This document shows, one piece after another, positions 1 through 7,748 of a stretch of 47,506 nt of DNA. The notes beneath the pieces are model-generated. The model saw nothing but the letters and a program-made list of their open reading frames with translations, made no database searches and was not told where the DNA came from. Positions within the stretch are counted from its first letter, which is position 1; every line of letters starts with the position of its first letter. Source of the DNA: Streptomyces blattellae (lineage in GTDB: Bacteria > Actinomycetota > Actinomycetes > Streptomycetales > Streptomycetaceae); NCBI RefSeq assembly GCF_009709555.1, contig NZ_WJBG01000240.1:1-47506 (forward strand), written 5' to 3'. The position numbers were made by a program, and so were the translations under genes.

Positions 1-1566
1 GTAAGCATTCAGCAGGTCGTGATCGGCTTCGCTGTCTGACGATGTGACAGGTTGCGGGTGGGTGCGGCAGGATCCGTGGTCATGTCGTCGGGGTGGGAGT
101 CTGCGTCGCGTGAGGACCTCCTCACGGTGATCGGGCTGCTCCAGCGACAGAACGAGGAGCTGGCCGCGGCGAATGAGCGGTTGACGGCGCGGGTGGCAGA
201 GCTGGAGCGGCGGCTTGGCCGGAACTCGGGGAACTCCTCGATGCCACCGTCCTCGGACACCTTCGGTCGGCCGGAGAAGAAGCCGGTACCGAAGAGCGGC
301 CGCAAGCGGGGACGCCAGCCGGGTGCCGACGGATCTGGGCTGTGCATGGTCGCTGATCCCGATGTCACCGAGGACCACCTTCCAGCGGCCTGCACCGGGT
401 GCGGCCGGGCGCTGGGCGAGGACGACAGCATCGGCTTCGAGCGCCGTCAGGTCCGTGACATCCCGCTGACCACGGTGAAGGTGACCGAGCACCGGGCCCA
501 TCGCTGCCGGTGCGCGTGCGGGACGGTGACCGCCTCGCCGATGCCCGGCCAGGTCGCCCGATCGCCCTCCTCCTATGGCCCCAACCTGCGTGCCCTGGCC
601 GTCTACCTGCTGGTCTTCCAGCACATCCCCGTCGAGCGGACCACGATCCTGATCCGGGACGTGACCGGGGCCGAGGTCTCCACCGGCTGGGTCGCCTCTC
701 TGCTCCCCGAGGCCGCCGGCCTGGTCGAGGACTGTCTGAACCTGATCCGTGCCCTGCTGATCATGGGACACGTGCTCCACGCGGATGAGACCACCACCCG
801 CATCGGCACCACCCGGCGCTGGCTCCACGTGGCCTGCACCGACTTCCTCACCCTGCTCCACCTCGCCCCGCGCTCGCGCGCCGGAGCAGATGCCGGCAAG
901 GTGCTCCCGCACTACCGGGGCGTCCTGGTCCACGACTCACTGTCCCTGTATGCCGGCTACGACTCCTGCACCCATCAGCTGTGCGGAGCCCACCTGATCC
1001 GCGAACTGACCGCCGCCGAAGAGGACTTTCCCGACCAGAAGTGGCACCAGCAGATCCGCTGGGCCCTGGCCGGACTGAACACCCAGGCCGTACGCGTCCG
1101 GAACCAGGAGACCGCCGAGATCACCCCCGGTGCGCTCCTGCTGCACTGCGAAGCGTTCCACCAGGGCATCAAGGTCGGGCTCAGTCTCCATCCCAAAGTG
1201 CCGGGCCGGAAGCAGAGCCCGGCCCACAACCTCCTGACCCGGCTTCGCGATCAGGCCCACGACGTCCTGCGCTTCGCCGACGATCCCCGGCACGTGCCGT
1301 TCACCAACAACTGCGGCGAACGGGCCCTGCGTCCGGTCAAGACCCAGCTGAAGATCTCCGGCTGCCATCAGTCCGACACGGGCGCGACGGCCTGGCTCGC
1401 CGTGCGCTCCTACCTCGACTCCGCCCGCAAGCACGGCCTGACCACCTTCGAGGCCATCCACCGCGCCTTCACCGGCAAACTCTGGATGCCACCCATCGCA
1501 CAGACCACCTGACCAGCCACTCTCACCGACCGTCACCGATCAGGCCCATTCCTTCTGAATGCGTAC
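1..1566 (+). mobile_element. IS66-family insertion sequence, complete, single-gene type
   Basis: The first 12 bases (GTAAGCATTCAG) match the reverse complement of 1555-1566 (GTACGCATTCAG) at 11 of 12 positions, and similarity continues inward past the core. IS66 elements are known to begin with GTAA, which agrees. One transposase gene fills the element; the TnpA/TnpB helpers of larger IS66 members are absent, as in the short transposase-only subgroup. Because the left end is base 1 of the window, the expected 8-bp target duplication (right copy would start at 1567) cannot be checked. Confidence 0.85.
82..1512 (+). CDS. IS66-family transposase (TnpC type)
   Basis: A transposase of about 476 residues that moves the surrounding element. 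The N-terminus is a coiled coil (residues about 10-50, rich in Glu/Leu/Arg), followed by a basic linker and a Cys/His zinc-binding region (CTGCG, then HRCRCACG). The DDE catalytic core follows: Asp in HADETTTRIG, Asp in LVHDSLS, and Glu in NNCGERALRPVK, the typical IS66 C-terminal signature. I chose ATG at 82 (MSSGWESAS). An in-frame TTG at 52 would add ten residues but lies very close to the element end. The frame is intact, so the element may still be active. Confidence 0.93.
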   Translation: MSSGWESASREDLLTVIGLLQRQNEELAAANERLTARVAELERRLGRNSGNSSMPPSSDTFGRPEKKPVPKSGRKRGRQPGADGSGLCMVADPDVTEDHLPAACTGCGRALGEDDSIGFERRQVRDIPLTTVKVTEHRAHRCRCACGTVTASPMPGQVARSPSSYGPNLRALAVYLLVFQHIPVERTTILIRDVTGAEVSTGWVASLLPEAAGLVEDCLNLIRALLIMGHVLHADETTTRIGTTRRWLHVACTDFLTLLHLAPRSRAGADAGKVLPHYRGVLVHDSLSLYAGYDSCTHQLCGAHLIRELTAAEEDFPDQKWHQQIRWALAGLNTQAVRVRNQETAEITPGALLLHCEAFHQGIKVGLSLHPKVPGRKQSPAHNLLTRLRDQAHDVLRFADDPRHVPFTNNCGERALRPVKTQLKISGCHQSDTGATAWLAVRSYLDSARKHGLTTFEAIHRAFTGKLWMPPIAQTT

Positions 1567-1624
1567 GACCTGACACCGCCGTATGGCTGTCTCTGCGGTG
1601 ACCGTGGAGCGGGCTGGGCGGTTG

Positions 1625-1651
1625 CTCGTACGGACAGCCGAACCGTACGAG
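1625..1651 (+). promoter_or_regulatory. Perfect 9-bp inverted repeat overlapping the melC1 ribosome-binding site
   Basis: CTCGTACGG at 1625-1633 and CCGTACGAG at 1643-1651 are exact reverse complements separated by 9 nt. The right arm runs into the Shine-Dalgarno GAGGAG (1649-1654) of melC1 (ATG 1661). It could be an operator, or an mRNA hairpin that hides part of the ribosome-binding site. The repeat is seen; the function is inferred. Confidence 0.5.
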
Positions 1652-1660
1652 GAGTGAGCG

Positions 1661-2140
1661 ATGACCGTCAGTGCCGGCGGGGTGTCGGTGGGCGCCCCGC
1701 TGAGGAGCGTGTCGGCGAGGCGGACGCGGCGGGAGGTGGCGCGGGGACTGTTTGCTTCCGCCGTCGTCGCGCTTGCCCCGTTCGTCGTCGCATCCCGGCG
1801 CGCGTGGTCGGCGGACGGGCCGGAGGAGACCGGTACCGCCTTCGACGAGATCTATCAAGGCCGCCGTATCCAGGGCTTCCTGATGCCACTCGGCGGCCTC
1901 AGCGGCATCGACGTCGCATGGCACGTCACCGTCGACGGCCACCCGCTGCACCTCATGCGCCGGGCCGACGGCAGCTGGCTGAGCATGCTCGACCACTACA
2001 GCTGGTTCCGGACCCCGCTGGAGGCGACCCGCGCGGCCGTCGACGAACTCGGGCCCCGCCGACGGCTGCGCGACCTCGCCCCCGGGCCATTGGGCGGCGG
2101 GCATCCGCATCAGGGGGCAGAGCATGACGTACACGCGTAA
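1661..2140 (+). CDS. melC1: Tyrosinase co-factor protein MelC1
   Basis: A 159-residue protein with a twin-arginine signal (TRREVARG followed by a hydrophobic stretch, residues about 20-48). The mature part is small, with the HPLHLMRRADGSW and DHYSWF segments typical of MelC1. In the known family, MelC1 is a chaperone that loads copper into apo-tyrosinase MelC2 and carries it through the Tat pathway; its own His residues help transfer the metal. The start is supported by GAGGAG seven nt upstream. Its last 17 bases overlap melC2, so translation is coupled. The identification rests on the partner gene, signal peptide and size as well as the sequence. Confidence 0.9.
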   Translation: MTVSAGGVSVGAPLRSVSARRTRREVARGLFASAVVALAPFVVASRRAWSADGPEETGTAFDEIYQGRRIQGFLMPLGGLSGIDVAWHVTVDGHPLHLMRRADGSWLSMLDHYSWFRTPLEATRAAVDELGPRRRLRDLAPGPLGGGHPHQGAEHDVHA

Positions 2141-2984
2141 GAACGTCAGCAAGCTGACGCGGACCGAGCGGCGGCGGTTCGTGGAGGCGTTGCTGGAGCT
2201 CAAACAGAGCGGCGAGTACGACGAGTTCGTACGGCTCCATGTCGCGCACTTCGTCGGGGACGGCCACCGCGGTCTGCGTGCCGCCCATATGACGCCCTCC
2301 TTCCTGCCCTGGCACCGCCGGTTCGTGCTGGACCTGGAGCGTGCCCTGCGCCGTGTCGACTCCTCGGTGACGGTGCCGTACTGGGACTGGACCCGGGACC
2401 GTACGACCACCTCGGTGCCGTGGACCGACGATCTGCTCGGCGGCAACGGGCGGCGCTTCGACCGGCAGGTGATGACCGGGCCGTTCGCCTACCGGGCGGG
2501 CTACTGGACCATCCGGGTGGGCATCACCGACGACGAGTTCCTGACCCGCGACCTGGGCCGCCCCCGGAAACCGATCGCCTTGCCCACCAAGGACGATCTG
2601 GACCGGGCGCTGGACGACCCCGTCTACGACGTCTCCCCGTGGGACTCGACCGTGACCAGAGGTTTCCGCAACCAGCTGGAGGGGTGGGGCGGCGGCAGCA
2701 ACCCATGGCTCAACCACAACCGGGTGCACCGCTGGGTCGGGGGCGCCATGCTCGGCGGCGCCTCCGTCAACGACCCCGTCTTCTGGCTGGTCCACGCCTT
2801 CGTGGACCTGCAGTGGCAGCGCTGGCAGCGGCGTCACCGCAATCACCGCTACCTGCCGGACCGGCCGCCCGGCGAGGACAGTCCCCAGTACGGTCGTATC
2901 GTCGCCCGGCACGAGAGGCTGCCGCCGTGGGATGTCACTCCGGACGAGCTTGAGGACGTGTCGCGGATCTACCGATATGCATGA
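2124..2984 (+). CDS. melC2: Tyrosinase MelC2
   Basis: A 286-residue type-3 copper monooxygenase that oxidises tyrosine to DOPA and dopaquinone, the first step of melanin formation. CuA ligands are visible as the His of RLHVAHF (residue 39), AAHMTPSF and PWHRRF. CuB ligands are the two His of NHNRVH and the His of FWLVHAFVD. The usual HH pair in the last motif is VH here. By spacing (22 residues after the RVH histidine), the retained His is the copper ligand and the lost one is the non-ligand neighbour. There is no signal peptide, as expected for a protein exported with MelC1. It may be a MelD-type paralogue rather than the main melanin enzyme. Confidence 0.9.
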   Translation: MTYTRKNVSKLTRTERRRFVEALLELKQSGEYDEFVRLHVAHFVGDGHRGLRAAHMTPSFLPWHRRFVLDLERALRRVDSSVTVPYWDWTRDRTTTSVPWTDDLLGGNGRRFDRQVMTGPFAYRAGYWTIRVGITDDEFLTRDLGRPRKPIALPTKDDLDRALDDPVYDVSPWDSTVTRGFRNQLEGWGGGSNPWLNHNRVHRWVGGAMLGGASVNDPVFWLVHAFVDLQWQRWQRRHRNHRYLPDRPPGEDSPQYGRIVARHERLPPWDVTPDELEDVSRIYRYA

Positions 2985-3096
2985 GGTGCGTATGAGGTAC
3001 GTATGTGGACGGGCTGCCCGACTCGCACCGGAAGAGTCCCGGCGCGCGGGGGGAAATTCGCTCGGTCCCGTGCCTGGCGCCCATTAGCCTCCGGGC

Positions 3097-3747
3097 ATGG
3101 CAACCGAAGCAACGGAGCAACTGGTCCAACTGTTCGCCGAGGAGAGCCGGGTGCGTGCCTTCGCCGCCGTGGCGCTGGGCGCCGGGAGCGCCGAGCAGGT
3201 CGCCCGCGCGGCGGGTCTGTCCCCCAAGGAGACGGCCGTGGCGCTGCGGCGGCTGCGGGAACAGGGCGTCGTGACAGCGGGGGATGACGGCCAACTGGGT
3301 GTCGCTTACGGCCTGTTGAAGGAATACGCGCGAGCGGCGGCGCAGCGGGCGGACGACTCCGGGGCCGCCGAGAGCCCCTCCTCCGGCAGCGACGGGACCG
3401 ATGTCGTCCTGCGGACGTTCGTCCGGGACGGGCGGCTGGTCCGGCTTCCCGCGCAGTGGACCCGCAAGAAGCTGGTGCTGCGGCACATCGCCGAGCAGAC
3501 CTTCGAGCCGGGCGTCGAGTACCCGGAGCGGGCCGTCAACGACAAGCTGCGTGCCTGGTGCCAGGACAGCGACGACATCGACCATGTGACGCTACGGCGC
3601 CATCTGGTGGACCTGCGCCATCTCCGCCGGAGCGAGGGGATCTACCGTCGGCCGGCCGAGGCGGCGCAGGCCGAGGGGCAGGCCGAGATGGGGCAGGCCG
3701 AGGGGCAGGCCGAGACGGGGCAGGCCGAGGCCGTCGACAGCGTGTGA
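3097..3747 (+). CDS. DUF2087 transcriptional regulator with winged-helix N-terminus
   Basis: A 216-residue cytoplasmic protein. Residues 1-75 look like an ArsR/MarR-type winged helix (repeated helices, then REQGVVTAGDDGQLGVAYG as the wing). Residues about 105-185 match the DUF2087 pattern: RDGRLVRLPAQWTRKKLVLRHIAE, then YPERAVNDKLRAW and DHVTLRRHLVDLRHLRRSEGIY. The tail is an unusual Gln-Ala-Glu-Gly repeat. The family is generally annotated as DNA-binding regulators of unknown signal. It stands alone and converges on the dehydrogenase gene to its right. Confidence 0.8.
   Translation: MATEATEQLVQLFAEESRVRAFAAVALGAGSAEQVARAAGLSPKETAVALRRLREQGVVTAGDDGQLGVAYGLLKEYARAAAQRADDSGAAESPSSGSDGTDVVLRTFVRDGRLVRLPAQWTRKKLVLRHIAEQTFEPGVEYPERAVNDKLRAWCQDSDDIDHVTLRRHLVDLRHLRRSEGIYRRPAEAAQAEGQAEMGQAEGQAETGQAEAVDSV
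3667..3732 (+). repeat. 27-bp tandem repeat coding the Q-A-E-G tail
   Basis: CAGGCCGAG units alternate in 12- and 15-base spacings (CAGGCCGAGGGG then CAGGCCGAGATGGGG), giving two 27-bp copies plus a partial one, in frame inside the DUF2087 gene. Such a repeat can change length by slippage while keeping the reading frame. Confidence 0.7.
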
Positions 3748-3808
3748 TCGCGACCTCGCCTGTCCGGCAAGGCAGCGCCTGTCCGGCGGCATCGCTCGAC
3801 CACCGGGG

Positions 3809-4768
3809 TCAGGGCAGCCGTCGTACCGGAGAACCCGCCAGGAACGCCTGGATGTCCTCCACCGCCTGGCCGTAGTACGTCGCGTAATTGGCCTGCGAGA
3901 CATAGCCCAGGTGGGGTGTGGCGAGGAGGCGGGGAGCCGTGCGCATCGGGTGGTCGGCGGGCAGGGGCTCGATGTCGAAGACGTCGATGCCGGCGCCGGC
4001 GATGCGTCCCTCGCGCAGGGCGGTGAGCAGGGCGTCCTGGTCGACGATCGCCGCGCGCGAGGTGTTGATCAGGTACGCCGTCGGCTTGAGCAGGGCGATT
4101 TCGGCGGCGCCGAGGAGACCGCGGGTGCGGTCGCTCAGAGCGAGGTGGATCGACACGAAGTCGCTCTCGGCGAGCAACTCGTCCTTGGAGGCGGCCAGTC
4201 GCACGCCGAACTCGTCGGCGCGTTCCTCGGTGAGGTGCCGGCTCCAGGCGCCGACCTGCATGCCGAAGGCGAGAGCGACCTGCGCCACGCGGCTGCCGAT
4301 CTTCCCGAGGCCGAGCAGCCCGAGGCGGCGGCCGTGCAGGTCGGCACCGACGGTGGACTGCCACGGGCCCCCGGAACGCAGGGCGTTGCTCTCCGCCACG
4401 ATGCCGCGGGCGAGGCCCAGCAGCAGGGCCCAGGTCAGTTCGACCGGCGGGGTGGAGGAGCTGCCGGTGCCGCACACGGTGACGCCGTGCGCCCCGGCGG
4501 CGGCGTAGTCGATGACGGTGTTGCGCATGCCGGAGGCGATCAGCAGCCTCAGGCGGGGGAGCCGGGCGAGCAGCGAGGCGGGGAAGGGGACGCGTTCGCG
4601 GAGGGTGACCACGATGTCGAACCCGGCGAGAGCTTCGGCGAGGGCGTCTTCGTCCGGGAAGTGGATGGCGAAGGGGACCACCTCCACGTCGTCCGCGAGC
4701 GGCGACCAGTCGGCGACCTCCGTCGCCACCCTCTGAAAGTCGTCGAGCACAGCGCAGCGCAGCCGCAC
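3809..4768 (-). CDS. D-isomer-specific 2-hydroxyacid dehydrogenase
   Basis: A 319-residue NAD(P)H-linked oxidoreductase interconverting 2-keto acids and D-2-hydroxy acids; the substrate cannot be read from sequence. The Rossmann motif LGLLGLGKIGSRVA is near residues 150-163. The catalytic Arg is in LINTSRAAIVD, the Glu in FDIEPLP and the His in ATPHLGYV, the complete family triad. The GTG start at 4768 has GGAG at good spacing. Length is normal. It stands alone between a regulator and a chimeric gene, so context gives no hint of pathway. The subfamily resembles phosphoglycerate dehydrogenase-like enzymes. Confidence 0.9.
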   Translation of the reverse strand: MRLRCAVLDDFQRVATEVADWSPLADDVEVVPFAIHFPDEDALAEALAGFDIVVTLRERVPFPASLLARLPRLRLLIASGMRNTVIDYAAAGAHGVTVCGTGSSSTPPVELTWALLLGLARGIVAESNALRSGGPWQSTVGADLHGRRLGLLGLGKIGSRVAQVALAFGMQVGAWSRHLTEERADEFGVRLAASKDELLAESDFVSIHLALSDRTRGLLGAAEIALLKPTAYLINTSRAAIVDQDALLTALREGRIAGAGIDVFDIEPLPADHPMRTAPRLLATPHLGYVSQANYATYYGQAVEDIQAFLAGSPVRRLP

Positions 4769-4964
4769 GGCGGCTCCTTTCCGTGGCCGGGGCCCAGCGT
4801 CTGGTGCACCTTACGTGACCGGGCCCAGACATCGGCAGGCTCAGTCGGCCGGGCGCGGAAGGGGGGAGGTAGGGGGCAGCAGGCCGCCCCTCCTGGCGGA
4901 ACTGGGCTACGGTCCGGCTGAGCCCTCTGACGCCGGTCTCATCCTCTTCTGGGAGCAACGCAGT

Positions 4965-5921
4965 ATGAGCACTCTCGACATCCTGTCCGAGGACGAGCAG
5001 TTCATGGTCCGTACCGTGCGCGACTTCGTGGACAGCGACGTCAGGCCGGTCGCCCGGGAGCTGGAGCACACCGACACCTACCCCGACGCCCTCATCGAGC
5101 GGATGAAGCAGCTCGGCGTCTTCGGCCTGGCCGTCCCGGAGGAGTACGGCGGCACACCCGTTTCCATGCCTTGCTATGTGCTGATCACCGAGGAACTGGC
5201 CCGCGGCTGGATGAGCCTGGCCGGGGCGATGGGCGGGCACACCGTGGTCGCCAAGCTGCTGCTGCACTTCGGGACCGACGAGCAGAAGCGGCGCTGTCTG
5301 CCGGGGATGGCCGGCGGCGAGATCCGCGCGACCATGGCGCTGACCGAACCGGGCGGCGGCTCGGATCTGCAGGCGATGCGTACGGTCGCCCGCGAGGACG
5401 CCGGCGGCTACGTGATCAACGGGGCCAAGACGTGGATCACCAATTCCCGCCGCTCGCAGCTGATCGCCCTGCTGTGCAAGACCGACCCGGAGGCGAGTCC
5501 CGCGCACAAGGGCATCTCGATCCTGCTCGTCGAGCAGCGGCAGGTGCTCGCCTCGGGCGGCGACGACGGTGCCGCCCACGTGTGGAACACCCACGAGGGC
5601 GAGATCGTACGCAGCGTGCGCGGGCACCGCGAGTGGGTGTTGTCGGTGGCGTTGACGCAGCTTCCGAGCGGGGCTGTCCTCCTGGCCACCGGCGGGAAGG
5701 ACGGCATCGCCCGGATCTGGGGCGCGAAGACGGGCGCCGCGCTACGGACGGTGACCGGGCGCGGCCGCGCGGTCAACTCGGTCGCCTGGGCAAGCCCGCC
5801 AGGCCGGGAACCGTGGCTGGTCACCGGGAGCGACGATGCGACCGTGCGGGTCTGGGACGCGAACAGCGGGGCGGCAGAGCGCGTCTTCCCGGCTGGGACG
5901 GCGGGCGTGGATCTGGTCTGA
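4965..5921 (+). pseudogene. Chimera: truncated acyl-CoA dehydrogenase fused in frame to WD40 repeats
   Basis: Residues 1 to about 189 are the N-terminal and middle domains of an acyl-CoA dehydrogenase (QFMVRTVRDFV, then VPEEYGGT, MALTEPGGGSDL, GAKTWITNS, KGISILLVE). At nt 5530-5540 this stops and WD40 blades follow: VLASGGDDGAAHVWN, LLATGGKDGIARIWG, LVTGSDDATVRVWD. The C-terminal helical domain with the catalytic Glu is missing, and the WD40 part has only about three of the usual seven blades. The join keeps the frame, giving 318 residues. I infer a deletion that fused two genes rather than a working fusion. ATG 4965 has GGGAG upstream. Confidence 0.75.
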
Positions 5922-6001
5922 TCCGTCGCAACGGCCGTCTCGCCCGCCGGCGAAGTGCACCTCGCCGCAGCCACTGACGACAGTCAGGCGACCACCGTGC
6001 A

Positions 6002-6430
6002 TCAGTCGATACAGAACTCGTTGCCCTCGATGTCCAGCATCGGGATGCACGAATCATTGCCGTCATACAGCGTGCGCACGTGCACCGCACCGAGCGGGAC
6101 CAGCCGTGCGCATTCCGCCTCAAGTGCGGCGAGGCGCTCTTTGCCCACGAGCCCGGTGCCGACCCGCACATCAAGATGCACCCGGTTCTTGGCGGCCTTC
6201 CCCTCGGGGACACGCTGGAAGTACAGCCGCGGGCCCACACCTGAGGGATCGACGCAGGCGAACCAGGAATCCCGCTGCTCAGGTGGCTGCAAGCGCTTGA
6301 AATCGTCCCAAGTGGCAAACCCCGCCGGTGGCGGCGGTATGACGTACCCCAGCACCTCGCACCAGAAACGAGCGAGCCGCTCAGGTTCCGCGCAGTCGAA
6401 GGTGACTTGGAACTTCTTGATCGGCGTCAT
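6002..6430 (-). CDS. VOC-family (glyoxalase-like) protein
   Basis: About 142 residues matching the vicinal oxygen chelate fold of actinobacterial glyoxalase-like proteins: FQVTFDCAEPERLARFWCEVLGY at the start, then a WFACVDPSG strand, LYFQRVPEGK, NRVHLDVRVG, and MLDIEGNEFCID at the end. Members often bind a metal or small hydrophobic ligands, and some give antibiotic resistance; nothing here fixes a role. The start is the ATG at 6430 (MTPIKKFQV). It lies alone and reads towards the chimera. Confidence 0.85.
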   Translation of the reverse strand: MTPIKKFQVTFDCAEPERLARFWCEVLGYVIPPPPAGFATWDDFKRLQPPEQRDSWFACVDPSGVGPRLYFQRVPEGKAAKNRVHLDVRVGTGLVGKERLAALEAECARLVPLGAVHVRTLYDGNDSCIPMLDIEGNEFCID

Positions 6431-6585
6431 CGGGTAACTGTATGGGCGCGTGCCGACACCGAGGCTCCGGGCGCCAACTCCGTGCAGATCGAGGTCTCGC
6501 GTGACGTGAGTCGGTGAGGGGTGGGTGCCCGCGACCGGGAGTGGAACCACCTTGGACTCCGGCGCAGGGCAGGGCAGACGGGGCA

Positions 6586-7041
6586 CTACCGGTCGTGCAG
6601 GATCTCGGGCCGGGTGACGGGCACGATGGTGATCAAATCGTCGAAACCCTTGAAGTCGTCGGGGTTGGTGGTGAAGAGGGGGAGTCCCTCGGCGGCCGCG
6701 ACGGCGGCGATCATCAGGTCGGCCACACGGCGACGGGGCTTGCGGCCTGCGGAGACGACGGCGGCGCAGATCCTGCCGTAGATGCGGGCCGCCTCCACGT
6801 CGAAGGGGATGGGGTCGAATTCGTTTTCGGCGCGCTGCAGGACGTCCATTCGGCGGGCCCGCTCGGCGTGTTCGTCGTAGTCGCGCTGCTCGACACCGCG
6901 CACCTGGTGGGGGCCTGCGGAGAGTTCCGCGAGGGTGATGGCGCTGATGGCCATCTCGGCAGGTAGCTCGTCGGTGTCGATCCACTTGCGCAGGATCATG
7001 ATGTTGGTGTCGAGCAGGCCTTGCTCGTGCTCAACGGGCAT
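6586..7041 (-). CDS. vapC: PIN-domain toxin (VapC-like)
   Basis: A 151-residue PIN-domain ribonuclease, expected to cleave RNA and arrest growth when its antitoxin is lost. The acidic site residues are visible: Asp in LLDTNI (about residue 11), Glu in TLAELSAG, Asp in VADLMIAAVA and the Asp pair in TTNPDDFKGF. Its start overlaps the end of the antitoxin gene by 11 bp, the usual order. It lies just outside the left end of the island. Confidence 0.88.
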   Translation of the reverse strand: MPVEHEQGLLDTNIMILRKWIDTDELPAEMAISAITLAELSAGPHQVRGVEQRDYDEHAERARRMDVLQRAENEFDPIPFDVEAARIYGRICAAVVSAGRKPRRRVADLMIAAVAAAEGLPLFTTNPDDFKGFDDLITIVPVTRPEILHDR

Positions 7042-7300
7042 ACGGGTCGTCCAACTCCTGCTCGACGACGGCGTCCTGGTCGTCGCGGAAGGCGTCCAGC
7101 GAGATGTCAGGGGCGGTACGTGACATGGCCGCGAACTCGGCGCGGGGAACGAAGCGGCGACGGCGGCGGAGCGGGATCAACTCGCCGACACGATGCCCGT
7201 CGCGGGTGACGGTGAACGCCTGTCCTCCCTGGACGGCGTCCATGATCTCTTTGGAGCGGGTGCGCAGATCGCGCTGAGTGATCTCCGGCTGCCCTGTCAT
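7031..7300 (-). CDS. Phd/YefM-type antitoxin
   Basis: About 89 residues: TQRDLRTRSKEIMDAVQGGQAFTVTRDGHRVGELIPL is the Phd/YefM DNA-binding fold, followed by a long acidic tail (DAFRDDQDAVVEQELDDPYAR) that should wrap the PIN toxin. I chose the ATG at 7300; a GTG three codons earlier (7309) is equally possible. It is the first gene of a two-gene unit with the toxin, and such antitoxins repress their own promoter. Confidence 0.88.
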   Translation of the reverse strand: MTGQPEITQRDLRTRSKEIMDAVQGGQAFTVTRDGHRVGELIPLRRRRRFVPRAEFAAMSRTAPDISLDAFRDDQDAVVEQELDDPYAR

Positions 7301-7318
7301 GCTGTCCACGATAGCGAA

Positions 7319-7341
7319 GGTGTGCTACCTGGTGCTACACC
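7319..7341 (-). promoter_or_regulatory. Possible autoregulatory operator of the Phd/PIN pair
   Basis: GGTGT (7319-7323) and ACACC (7337-7341) form an inverted repeat, and GTGCTAC occurs twice inside it. It lies about 20 bp upstream of the antitoxin start, where Phd-type antitoxins are known to bind. Binding is inferred. Confidence 0.35.
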
Positions 7342-7403
7342 GTTACCCGCGATTGTGATTAGGTGAAGGCGCCTGCTCGTAGAGCGATGTGCATCTGGAC
7401 ACG

Positions 7404-7438
7404 AAAAAGCCCCTCACGCGTTTCCGCAGGTGAGAGGC
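7404..7438 (-). terminator. Rho-independent terminator after the tRNA-Arg 3' end
   Basis: On the minus strand, GCCTCTCAC and GTGAGGGGC pair at 8 of 9 positions around a 12-nt loop and are followed by five T residues (A-run 7404-7408 on plus). It starts six bases past the 3' end of the tRNA fragment, so it is probably the host tRNA terminator. Confidence 0.7.
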
Positions 7439-7443
7439 TATAT

Positions 7444-7488
7444 GCGCCCCCGGCAGGACTCGAACCTGCGGCCAAGCGCTTAGAAGGC
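7444..7488 (-). repeat. Left attachment site: 45-bp direct repeat = 3' part of tRNA-Arg(TCT)
   Basis: This 45-bp stretch is identical to 45707-45751. On the minus strand it reads as the anticodon loop CTTCTAA (anticodon TCT), the 3' anticodon strand GCGCT, the variable loop, a T arm GCAGGTTCGAGTCCTGC and the acceptor CGGGGGC with discriminator G. The neighbouring bases here complete the anticodon stem (AGCGC). No D arm with correct spacing and no 5' acceptor GCCCCCG follows, so it is not a full tRNA. tRNA 3' ends are classic integrase targets. Confidence 0.88.
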
Positions 7489-7748
7489 GCTCAGTCTAAT
7501 CGTACCTCTATCCGTCTGACCTGCACTTTTGTGGTGTAGTGACGCATCGTCAGCTGTTTTGGGGGACGCATGTGGGACGATCTTGCTCGGTCGCGCTGAC
7601 TGATCGGGGCCGGGGTGAGGCGTCGGCGAGTGGGATTCCAGTGACGCCCGCTGCTGGTGGGATCATGGAGGTAGAGCTCGTAGTAGCCCGGAAGCGTCGG
7701 CCCTCGTGAGGCGGGCACCGTAGGCAGGGGCGGATCGAGGTGCAGGCG

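Larger units (their letters stand above)
7310..7748. other. Intergenic stretch holding operator, terminator, att site and possible integrase arm site
   Basis: No protein gene is supported here. Besides the features listed separately, TCTGACCTGCA at 7515-7525 recurs at 45689-45699, each copy just inside one end of the island. Paired short direct repeats near both ends are what arm-type integrase-binding sites would look like, but eleven bases is weak evidence. I could not recognise an excisionase gene. Confidence 0.4.

Noticed and set aside
3642..5627. A 661-codon minus-strand frame across three genes
   Set aside because: It overlaps the supported DUF2087, dehydrogenase and chimera genes in the wrong frame and is Arg/Pro/Ala low complexity.
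7441..7530. A complete tRNA-Arg gene on the minus strand
   Set aside because: The T arm, acceptor 3' strand and anticodon arm are present, but GGATAGAG lies 14 nt too far from the anticodon stem for a D arm and no GCCCCCG acceptor 5' strand exists.
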